A stretch of 64,000 bases of DNA from Arthrobacter globiformis. GTDB taxonomy: Bacteria; Actinomycetota; Actinomycetes; Actinomycetales; Micrococcaceae. This document shows positions 26,806-33,473 of the stretch, piece by piece. The DNA lies in NCBI RefSeq assembly GCF_030818015.1, contig NZ_JAUSZX010000001.1, positions 620,001-684,000 of the forward strand, written 5' to 3'. Made by a program: the position numbers and the translations under genes. Below the pieces are notes generated by a model. That model saw only the letters and a list, made by a program, of their open reading frames with translations, was not told the DNA's origin and did not search any database. Each line of letters opens with the position of its first letter. Within the stretch, counting starts at the first letter, position 1.

Positions 26806-27621
26806 CTAGTAGGACGTTGGTGAGCCGCCGTCTGCGGCTTGGATGTACTCGGCGGCGAGTGCTTCGGAGCCGCGGGCGAGCAGGGCGACGTCGGCGCCCA
26901 CCAGGATGAAGTCGGCGCCGGCCGCGAGGTAGCGGCGGGCGGTGGCGGGGGCGAAGGCGTTCACGCCGGCGGGTTTGCCGGCCGCTTTTGCGGCGGCGAG
27001 GCAGTGTTCGACGGCGGCGCGCACCTCGGGGTGTTCCTGCTGTCCCAGCAGCCCCATCGAGGCGGCGAGGTCGGATGGGCCGACGAAGATGGCGTCCACG
27101 CCGTCGACCTTCAGGATGTCCTCCACCGCCTCAACCGCCGCCGTCGACTCAATCTGGACGGTGACGCTGACGGTCTCCGACGCCCGGGTCAGGTAGTCCG
27201 GGACCCGGTTCCAGCGGGCCGCGCGGGCCAGCGCCGAGCCGACGCCGCGGACACCGTGTGGCGGGTAGCGGGTGGCAGCCACCGCGGCCTCCGCCTCGGC
27301 CACGGAGTTGACCATCGGCACCAGCAGGTTCTGCACGCCCAGGTCAAGGTACTGCTTGATGAGCACGGTGTCATTCACGGGTGGCCGGACCAAGGTGTGG
27401 ACCGGGTAGCCGTGGATGGCCTGCAGCTGGGCGAGGATGGATTCGAGCCCGTTGGGGCTGTGTTCGGCGTCCACCAGGAGCCAGTCCAGGCCGGACCCGG
27501 CACAGAGTTCGGCAATGAGCGGGCTGCCGGAGCACACCCACATCCCCGCCAGCGGCCTGCCTGCTTTACCGTTTTGATTGCGCAGCACGGAGCGGAAGGT
27601 GTCTTCTACTCGAAGCGGCAC
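26806..27621 (-). CDS. hpaI: 4-hydroxy-2-oxoheptane-1,7-dioate aldolase HpaI
   Basis: 271 residues from GTG 27621, overlapping the end of hpaH by 16 bp. This is a class II, metal-dependent pyruvate aldolase of the HpcH/HpaI family. The base and metal region is LLVDAEHSPN (His about 50). Metal ligands lie in QIESTAAVEAVEDI and VGPSDLAASMG, and the substrate Arg in LVRPPVND. It cleaves 4-hydroxy-2-oxoheptanedioate to pyruvate and succinic semialdehyde. It is the last pathway gene before the hairpin and the SSADH gene. Confidence 0.93.
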   Translation of the reverse strand: MPLRVEDTFRSVLRNQNGKAGRPLAGMWVCSGSPLIAELCAGSGLDWLLVDAEHSPNGLESILAQLQAIHGYPVHTLVRPPVNDTVLIKQYLDLGVQNLLVPMVNSVAEAEAAVAATRYPPHGVRGVGSALARAARWNRVPDYLTRASETVSVTVQIESTAAVEAVEDILKVDGVDAIFVGPSDLAASMGLLGQQEHPEVRAAVEHCLAAAKAAGKPAGVNAFAPATARRYLAAGADFILVGADVALLARGSEALAAEYIQAADGGSPTSY

Positions 27622-28391
27622 GTCACAACTCCCAGGGGTCCGTAGTCGGCGTGGACGGTGTCGCCCTTGTACACCCAGAGCGGCCGGGTGAAGGAGCCGG
27701 CAAGGATGATGTCGCCGGCCTTCATGGCGTCTCCGTGCGCGGCGATCTTGTTGGCTAGCCAGTGCACCCCGTTTGCGGGGTGGTCCAGGACGCCCGCGGC
27801 GACGCCGGTTTCCTCCACGGTCTGGTTCTTGTAGAGGATCGCGGAGACCCAGCGGAGGTCGACGGCGTCCGGTTTGACGGGGCGGCCGCCCACCACCATG
27901 GCGCCCATGGCCGCGTTGTCGGAGATGGTGTCCACGATGGTCCGGCCCTCCATCTCGATCCTGGAATCGAGGATTTCGAGGGCCGGAACCACGTAGTCGG
28001 TGGCGTTCAGGACGTCGAAGATGGTGCAGCCCGGGCCCTTGAGCCCGTCCTTCAGAACGAACGCCAGTTCCACCTCCACCCGCGGATGGGTGTATTTGTC
28101 CCATTCCACCGAGCAGCCGGTTTCCAGCACCATGTCATCGAAGATGGCACCGTAGTCCGGCTCGGTGATGCCGGTGGCGGCCTGCATGGCCTTTGACGTG
28201 AGGCCGATCTTGCGCCCCACCAGGGTCCGGCCGGCGTCCTCGTTGCGGCGCCGCCACAGCTGCTGCACCGCGTAGGAGTCCTCCACCGTCATGTCCGGGT
28301 AACGGGCAGTCAGGCGGGGCACGGGTGTACGGGTCCGGCCGGCTTCCACCAGCTCGTCCGCAATGGCCTCGATCGTCTTCGCGTCCAGCAT
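27606..28391 (-). CDS. hpaH: 2-oxo-hept-4-ene-1,7-dioate hydratase HpaH
   Basis: 261 residues, ATG start 3 bp after the hpaD stop. The HpaH/MhpD-type hydratase sequence includes RKIGLTSKAMQAATGI, PRVEVELAFVLKDGLKGPG (metal-binding Glu pair) and the closing HADYGPLGVVTCRF. It adds water to the C4=C5 double bond of 2-oxohept-4-ene-1,7-dioate. It is translationally coupled to hpaI through the overlap. Confidence 0.94.
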   Translation of the reverse strand: MLDAKTIEAIADELVEAGRTRTPVPRLTARYPDMTVEDSYAVQQLWRRRNEDAGRTLVGRKIGLTSKAMQAATGITEPDYGAIFDDMVLETGCSVEWDKYTHPRVEVELAFVLKDGLKGPGCTIFDVLNATDYVVPALEILDSRIEMEGRTIVDTISDNAAMGAMVVGGRPVKPDAVDLRWVSAILYKNQTVEETGVAAGVLDHPANGVHWLANKIAAHGDAMKAGDIILAGSFTRPLWVYKGDTVHADYGPLGVVTCRFE

Positions 28392-28394
28392 CGT

Positions 28395-29480
28395 TTAGAC
28401 CTGGGCTCCGAGCTTGAAGCCCGTCCGGTCGTCTTCGGAGGACCCTTCCTTGCGGGTGTAGGAGAAGCCGTCGGCGCCGACGGTCACGGCCATTTCGCTC
28501 TTTTCCTCGCGAACGATGACCGGCTGCGGGTTGCCGTCCAGGTCCAGGACCAGGGAGGCTTCGGTGTACCAGGACGGGACGACGGGGTTGCCCCACCAGT
28601 CGCGGCGCTGGTTGTCGTGGACGTCCCAGGTGATGGTGGGGTTGTCCGGGTCGCCGGTGTAGTAGTCCTGGGTGTAGATCTCGATGCGGTGGCCGTCCGG
28701 GTCCAGGATGTAGAGGTAGAAGGCGTTGGAGACGCCGTGCCGGCCGGGGCCGCGTTCGATCCGGTCGCTGATGCGCAGGGCGCCCATCTTGTCGCAGATC
28801 TGGATGATGTTGTGCTTCTCGTGGGTGGCGAAGGCGACGTGGTGCATGCGCGGGCCGTTGCCGCCGGTGAGAGCGGTGTCGTGGACGGTCTGCTTGCGGT
28901 GCATCCAGGCGGCGTAGGTGACGCCGTCGGAGTCCTTGATGTCCTCGGAGACGCGGAAGCCAAGGTCCTCCAGGTACTTGCGGCCGCGGGGCACGTCCGG
29001 GGTGACCTGGTTGAAGTGGTCCAGGCGCACCAGCTCACCGGCAGAGTAGAGGTCGTAGCGCTGGGTGAGGCGCTCCACATGCTCAGTCTCGTAGAAGAAC
29101 TCGTACGGGAAGCCCAGCGGGTCCTCGACGCGGACAGAATCGCCGATGCCCTTGGTAAAGCCTTCCTTGCGGCGCTCGGTGCGGCAGCCCAGTTCCTTGT
29201 AGTACGCCTCGGCGGCGTCCACCTCGGCGGGGGACTTCACCCGGTAGGCGAATGCGGCCACGGCGGCGATCGGTCCCTGGCGGAGCACCAGGTTGTGGTG
29301 GATGAACTCCTCCAGGGAACGGAGGTAGATGGTGTTCTCATCCTCTTCGGTGACGTGCAGGCCGAGCACGTCAACGTAGAACTCACGGGACTTCGCGAGG
29401 TCGGTGACCACGATCTCCATGTAGGCGCAGCGGACGATGTCCGGTGCCGGGACGGTCGGGGTGGGAACGAAGTTGGTCAT
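28395..29480 (-). CDS. hpaD: Homoprotocatechuate 2,3-dioxygenase (MndD/HpaD, vicinal oxygen chelate type)
   Basis: 361 residues, a type I extradiol dioxygenase with paired VOC domains. Metal ligands by family alignment are His about 154 (VRLDHFNQV), His about 213 (RMHHVAF) and Glu about 266 (HRIEIYTQDYY). Recall alignment to A. globiformis MndD and Brevibacterium fuscum HPCD is very close through most of the protein. The C-terminal 40 residues differ most. It cleaves 3,4-dihydroxyphenylacetate next to the diol. MndD uses Mn(II) and HPCD uses Fe(II). The metal here cannot be read from sequence. It differs in fold from the E. coli type II HpaD. Confidence 0.95.
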   Translation of the reverse strand: MTNFVPTPTVPAPDIVRCAYMEIVVTDLAKSREFYVDVLGLHVTEEDENTIYLRSLEEFIHHNLVLRQGPIAAVAAFAYRVKSPAEVDAAEAYYKELGCRTERRKEGFTKGIGDSVRVEDPLGFPYEFFYETEHVERLTQRYDLYSAGELVRLDHFNQVTPDVPRGRKYLEDLGFRVSEDIKDSDGVTYAAWMHRKQTVHDTALTGGNGPRMHHVAFATHEKHNIIQICDKMGALRISDRIERGPGRHGVSNAFYLYILDPDGHRIEIYTQDYYTGDPDNPTITWDVHDNQRRDWWGNPVVPSWYTEASLVLDLDGNPQPVIVREEKSEMAVTVGADGFSYTRKEGSSEDDRTGFKLGAQV

Positions 29481-29528
29481 GATGTTCTCTCTTCTTTGAA
29501 AGGGGGTTTGAGAAAGTACGACGGCGGA

Positions 29529-31043
29529 TTAGGCGCCGAATTTGGGGGTATGGACAGAGCCGAGCGTGATGTGCACGGCCTGCTGGTCGGTGTAGAAATC
29601 GATGGACCGGTAGCCGCCCTCGTGGCCGAGGCCGGAGGCCTTGACCCCGCCGAACGGGGTGCGGAGGTCGCGGACGTTGTGGCTGTTCAGCCACACCATG
29701 CCGGCTTCCACGTTCTGCGAGAAGTTGTGGGCACGGGTCAGGTTCTGGGTCCAGATGTAGGCCGCCAGGCCGTACTTGGTGTTGTTGGCCAGGGCGAGGG
29801 CCTCGTCGTCGTTCTCAAACGGGGTAATGGCGACGACGGGACCGAAGATCTCCTCCTGGAAGATCCGGGCGTCGGGGGAGACGTCGGCGAAGACGGTGGG
29901 GGCAATGTAGTTGCCCTCCGGCAGGCCTTCGGGCCGTCCGCCGCCGGCCAGCAGCCGGCCTTCGGACTTGCCGATCTCCACGTAGGAGGCCACCTTCTCG
30001 TAGTGCTCCGGGTGCACCAGGGCACCCACCTGGGTCTTGGGGTCGTGCGGGTCGCCGACCACGATGTTCTTGGCGCGGGCGGCGTACTTCTCGCAGAACT
30101 CGTCGTAGATGGTGCGTTCCACCAGGATGCGGGAGCCGGCGGTGCAGCGTTCGCCGTTGAGGGAGAAGACGCCGAACAGTGCGGAGTCGATCGCGGCGTC
30201 CAGGTCGGCGTCGGCGAACACGACGCAGGGGGACTTGCCGCCGAGCTCCATGGAGAGGCCCTTGAGGTTGGCGGCGGCGTTGCGGAAAATGGTCTGGCCC
30301 GTGGTGGTCTCGCCGGTGAACGAGATCAGCGGGACGTCAGGGTGCTTGACCAGCGCGTCGCCGGCTTCCTCACCCAGGCCGTTGACCAGGTTGAATACGC
30401 CGTCAGGCAGGCCAGCCTCCTTGAAGATGGTGGCCCACAGCGATGCGGACAGCGGGGTGAATTCGGCCGGCTTGAGGACCACGGTGTTGCCGGTCGCCAA
30501 GGCGGGGGCCAGCTTCCAGGATTCCAGCATGAACGGGGTGTTCCACGGGGTGATGAGCCCGGCGACGCCGATCGGCTTGCGGTTCACGTAGTTGATCTGG
30601 GAGCCGGGGACCTTCATGGCGTCGTCGAACTGGGCCACGATCAGGTCGGCGAAGAAGCGGAAGTTCTCCGCCGCACGCAGCGCCTGTCCCTTGGCCTGGG
30701 TGATGGGCAGTCCGGTGTCGAAGGTCTCCAGCTCGGCGAGCCGTGCTTCCTGCGCTTCGACGGCGTCAGCGATCCGGTTCAGGACGCGGGCGCGCTCACG
30801 GGGCTTCATCTTGGGCCACGGGCCGTTGACGAATGCTTCGCGGGCCGCGGCGACGGCGAGGTCGATGTCTTCCTTCTGGCCTGCCGCGGCGGTGGCGTAG
30901 TTCTGGTTGGAGACAGGGTCCAGGACGTCGAAGGTCTTCCCGCCCACGGAATCTACGAACTTGCCGTTGATGTAGTGCTGGATGTGGGTGGGCGGGTTCT
31001 CGGGAACGTAGTGCTTTGCTGCTGTTTCTACAGGGGTCGTCAT
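29529..31043 (-). CDS. hpaE: 5-carboxymethyl-2-hydroxymuconate semialdehyde dehydrogenase HpaE
   Basis: 504 residues, ATG start. ALDH signatures are LITPWNTPFMLESWKLAPALATGN, the catalytic Glu in SMELGGKSPCVVFADADLDAA and the Cys in NGERCTAGSRILVE. The HpaE-like C-terminus is YRSIDFYTDQQAVHITLGSVHTPKFG. It oxidises the ring-cleavage semialdehyde to 5-carboxymethyl-2-hydroxymuconate. It lies between the GntR regulator and hpaD in the operon order. Confidence 0.93.
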   Translation of the reverse strand: MTTPVETAAKHYVPENPPTHIQHYINGKFVDSVGGKTFDVLDPVSNQNYATAAAGQKEDIDLAVAAAREAFVNGPWPKMKPRERARVLNRIADAVEAQEARLAELETFDTGLPITQAKGQALRAAENFRFFADLIVAQFDDAMKVPGSQINYVNRKPIGVAGLITPWNTPFMLESWKLAPALATGNTVVLKPAEFTPLSASLWATIFKEAGLPDGVFNLVNGLGEEAGDALVKHPDVPLISFTGETTTGQTIFRNAAANLKGLSMELGGKSPCVVFADADLDAAIDSALFGVFSLNGERCTAGSRILVERTIYDEFCEKYAARAKNIVVGDPHDPKTQVGALVHPEHYEKVASYVEIGKSEGRLLAGGGRPEGLPEGNYIAPTVFADVSPDARIFQEEIFGPVVAITPFENDDEALALANNTKYGLAAYIWTQNLTRAHNFSQNVEAGMVWLNSHNVRDLRTPFGGVKASGLGHEGGYRSIDFYTDQQAVHITLGSVHTPKFGA

Positions 31044-31067
31044 CGTTGAGGTCCTAACTGTGTGGTC

Positions 31068-31775
31068 TTAAGGAGTGTGGTCTTTGGGGTTGGTTTGGGA
31101 GAGGTACGCGTCCAGGGTGGCGCTGCGGTGGAGTCGTGCTGCTTTTTCGATGGTGTCGGCGTCGGCGCCGGTTTCAATGAGCTTCAGCAGGGCCTCGTGT
31201 TCGTCCACGGACTCGTGGGCCCGGCCGGGAACAAAGCGGAACGTTGAGGACCGCAGCGATGCCAGCCGGTTCCAGCCGCGGTGGACAAGATCCAGGATGT
31301 GCGGGTTGGGGCAGTGCTCGAACAGGACGCTGTGGAAATCCTGGTTGAGCCGGGTGAAACGGACGGGGTCGAAGTGCTTCAGGCACTCCCGCATCTCGGC
31401 GTTCACTGCCCGGGCGCGGGCAATGTCCGCTTCGCCGACCAGCGGCGCGGACAATGCCGTGGCCGCACCCTCCACGATGCTCAGGGTCTGCATCGTGTAG
31501 AGGTACTCGGTGGGGTCGATGCCCGCCACAGTGGCCCCGACGTTGCGTTCAAACTTCACCAGGCCTTCGGCCTCGAGCCGGCGGATCGCTTCCCGGACCG
31601 GGACAACACTGAACCCGAGGTCCTTGGCAATGGCGGCCAGGACCAGCCGGTAGCCGGGCGTATAGGTGCCTTCCACGATCCGCGCCTTGATGGCCTGGTA
31701 GGCCTGCTCGGACTTGCTGCCGGCGGTGCCGTCAGCAATGCTCTCGGCAGCGGGGGCGGTGACTGTTTCAGTCAT
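31068..31775 (-). CDS. GntR/FCD-family transcriptional regulator
   Basis: 235 residues from ATG 31775, overlapping the stop of the upstream fusion gene by 8 bp. The N-terminal winged helix-turn-helix is SEQAYQAIKARIVEGTYTPG...VPVREAIRRLEAEGLV. A C-terminal helical FCD ligand domain with metal-type residues follows (NQDFHSVLFEHCPN, SVDEHEALLKLIE). FCD regulators usually sense carboxylic acids. Its location inside the operon suggests autoregulated control of the hpa genes through the palindromes at 33268-33426. Confidence 0.9.
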   Translation of the reverse strand: MTETVTAPAAESIADGTAGSKSEQAYQAIKARIVEGTYTPGYRLVLAAIAKDLGFSVVPVREAIRRLEAEGLVKFERNVGATVAGIDPTEYLYTMQTLSIVEGAATALSAPLVGEADIARARAVNAEMRECLKHFDPVRFTRLNQDFHSVLFEHCPNPHILDLVHRGWNRLASLRSSTFRFVPGRAHESVDEHEALLKLIETGADADTIEKAARLHRSATLDAYLSQTNPKDHTP

Positions 31776-33249
31776 TGGCTTTGCCTGCTTCCCATTCCTC
31801 ATACCTGGCACGCCAAGCAGCGTTGAGCGGGTAGAGCCCGTCCACGCTGTGGCCCTGCTCGACCATTTCGGCGATGAAAACCTCTTCGCGTTCCTGGGCG
31901 ACCGAGTCGTTGGCGACTTCCTCGGCCAGGGCCGGCGGGATCACCAGGATGCCGTCCGAGTCCGCCACGATGATGTCGCCGGGCTGCACGGTGGTGCCGC
32001 CGCAGGCGATGGTGATGTCCGTGTCCCACGGGATGTGGCGGCGGCCCAGCACCGCAGGGTGCGGGTTGGAGTAGTAGGTGGGCAACTCCATGGCGGCCAC
32101 GGCGGAGAAGTCCCGGACGCCGCCGTCGGTAATGATGGCCGCGGCGCCGCGGACCTGGGCGCGCAGGGCCAGGATGTCGCCGATGGTCCCGGTGCCCTTC
32201 TCGCCGCGGGCCTCCATGACCAGGATCTCGCCCTCATTGACTGAGTCGATGGCGCGTTTCTGGGCATTGAAACCGCCGCCGTGTGTCTTGAAGAGGTCCT
32301 CACGGTTGGGCACGTAGCGCAGGGTCCGGGCCAGGCCCACCACGCGCTTCTCCGGACGGGTGGCGGTGAGTCCGTCGATGCTGACGTTGTTAAGGCCGCG
32401 CTTGCGCAGCTGGGAGGACAGCGTGGCGGTGCAGACGCTCTCCAGCTTGGCCTTCAGCTCCGGGGTCAGGGCAGATTCCCCTGCCCCTGAAGACACGGCG
32501 GGAAGGCCAGCGGCTTCGCGCGAGCCGTACGCCTCTTCGCGCTGCAGGTCATCGGCCTTGGGCCGGGCACCAAAGTCAGCGAACGCCGTCGTCCCTTCCT
32601 TAACTGTGGTGGTGAGGCGGCCGGTGCTCAGCTCGCCGTCGGCGGTACTTACCTCCACCTCCAGCACATCGCCGGGCACGGCGACCGAGGCGCCGGCGGG
32701 CGTGCCGGTGAGGATGATGTCCCCCTCCTCGAGGGTGAGCAGCTGGGACAGGTCCGCCACGAGCCGGGCGAACGGGAAGAGCAGGTCTTCGGTGGTGTCA
32801 TCCTGCACCAGTTCCCCGTTGTGCCAGGTGCGGATGCGCAGGTTGGCGGGGTCGACGCCGTCTGCCGGAATCAGTGCCGGGCCCACCGGGGTGAAGCCGT
32901 CGCCGCCCTTGGACCGGAGGTTGGAGCCCTTGTCCGCGTAGCGGAGGTCGTACACGCCGAGGTCGTTGCTGGCCGTGACCGCGGCGACATGGCCCCAGGC
33001 GTCCTCGACCTCGACGCGGCGGGCGGCCTTGCCGATGATGATGGCGATCTCGCCCTCAAAGCCGAGGAGTTCGCAGCCGGCCGGGCGTTCGACGGCGGCG
33101 CCGGTCAGGGACAGCGACGACGACGGCTTCAGGAAGTAGGAGGGCTGCGCCGGCGTCCGGCCGCGCTGGGCTGCACGGCTGGGGTAGTTGATGTGCACCG
33201 CGATCACCTTGCGTGCTGCTGCCAGGGTGTCGTCGTTGACCTGCTCCAA
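31768..33249 (-). CDS. FAH-RraA fusion: HpaG-like isomerase/decarboxylase with RraA-type C-terminal domain
   Basis: 493 residues, TTG start with AGGAGAA five bases upstream. Residues about 20-225 are one FAH/HpaG domain: metal site GCELLGFEGEIAIIIG, then NDLGVYDLRYADKGSN and GDIILTGTPAGAS. Residues about 265-465 form an RraA/HMG-CHA-aldolase-type domain: QLRKRGLNNVSIDGL, TDGGVRD and DIIVADSDGILVIPPALAEEV. Classical HpaG has two FAH repeats, one decarboxylating and one isomerising. Here the second repeat is replaced by an RraA-type domain, a family that includes beta-oxo-acid decarboxylases. It probably performs the 5-oxopent-3-ene-1,2,5-tricarboxylate decarboxylation and isomerisation. It is the first gene of the minus-strand operon. 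Confidence 0.9.
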   Translation of the reverse strand: MEQVNDDTLAAARKVIAVHINYPSRAAQRGRTPAQPSYFLKPSSSLSLTGAAVERPAGCELLGFEGEIAIIIGKAARRVEVEDAWGHVAAVTASNDLGVYDLRYADKGSNLRSKGGDGFTPVGPALIPADGVDPANLRIRTWHNGELVQDDTTEDLLFPFARLVADLSQLLTLEEGDIILTGTPAGASVAVPGDVLEVEVSTADGELSTGRLTTTVKEGTTAFADFGARPKADDLQREEAYGSREAAGLPAVSSGAGESALTPELKAKLESVCTATLSSQLRKRGLNNVSIDGLTATRPEKRVVGLARTLRYVPNREDLFKTHGGGFNAQKRAIDSVNEGEILVMEARGEKGTGTIGDILALRAQVRGAAAIITDGGVRDFSAVAAMELPTYYSNPHPAVLGRRHIPWDTDITIACGGTTVQPGDIIVADSDGILVIPPALAEEVANDSVAQEREEVFIAEMVEQGHSVDGLYPLNAAWRARYEEWEAGKAND

Positions 33250-33267
33250 AGCGTTCTCCTCATCAGG

Positions 33268-33426
33268 TACGAAATCGTATACGAAACATACTGGACCGCT
33301 TCCGGCTACTGCGTCAACCCCCGCTTCTTGGGAAAGTGAAGCTGCTTGTAACGCGGGTCATATGTGACGTACAGTACGAAGCATAACCATGATTTCTATT
33401 ATCGAACCAGCTGTTCCGATATAGAA
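33268..33426. promoter_or_regulatory. Divergent promoter/operator region of the hpa cluster
   Basis: Several symmetric sites lie between the fusion gene and the monooxygenase. TACGA-AA-TCGTA is at 33268-33279 and overlaps the perfect palindrome TCGTATACGA (33275-33284). CGTAC-A-GTACG is at 33368-33378. A longer imperfect pair, TTCTATTATCGAA (33394-33406) and TTCCGATATAGAA (33414-33426), lies nearer the monooxygenase. The hexamer TACGAA recurs at 33268, 33280 and 33375. GTATAC-centred palindromes are compatible with FCD-type GntR proteins, so the first group may bind the operon's own GntR. The last pair may bind another regulator. Confidence 0.5.
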
Positions 33427-33473
33427 CACAAGATTTGGCGACAGCCAGCCACACAGTGAAGTGAGGAAAGCCC

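Noticed and set aside
28617..31049. An 810-codon open frame on the plus strand across hpaD and hpaE
   Set aside because: It is an antisense shadow produced by high third-position GC in the real minus-strand genes. Its translation is Val/Gly/His-rich and resembles no family.
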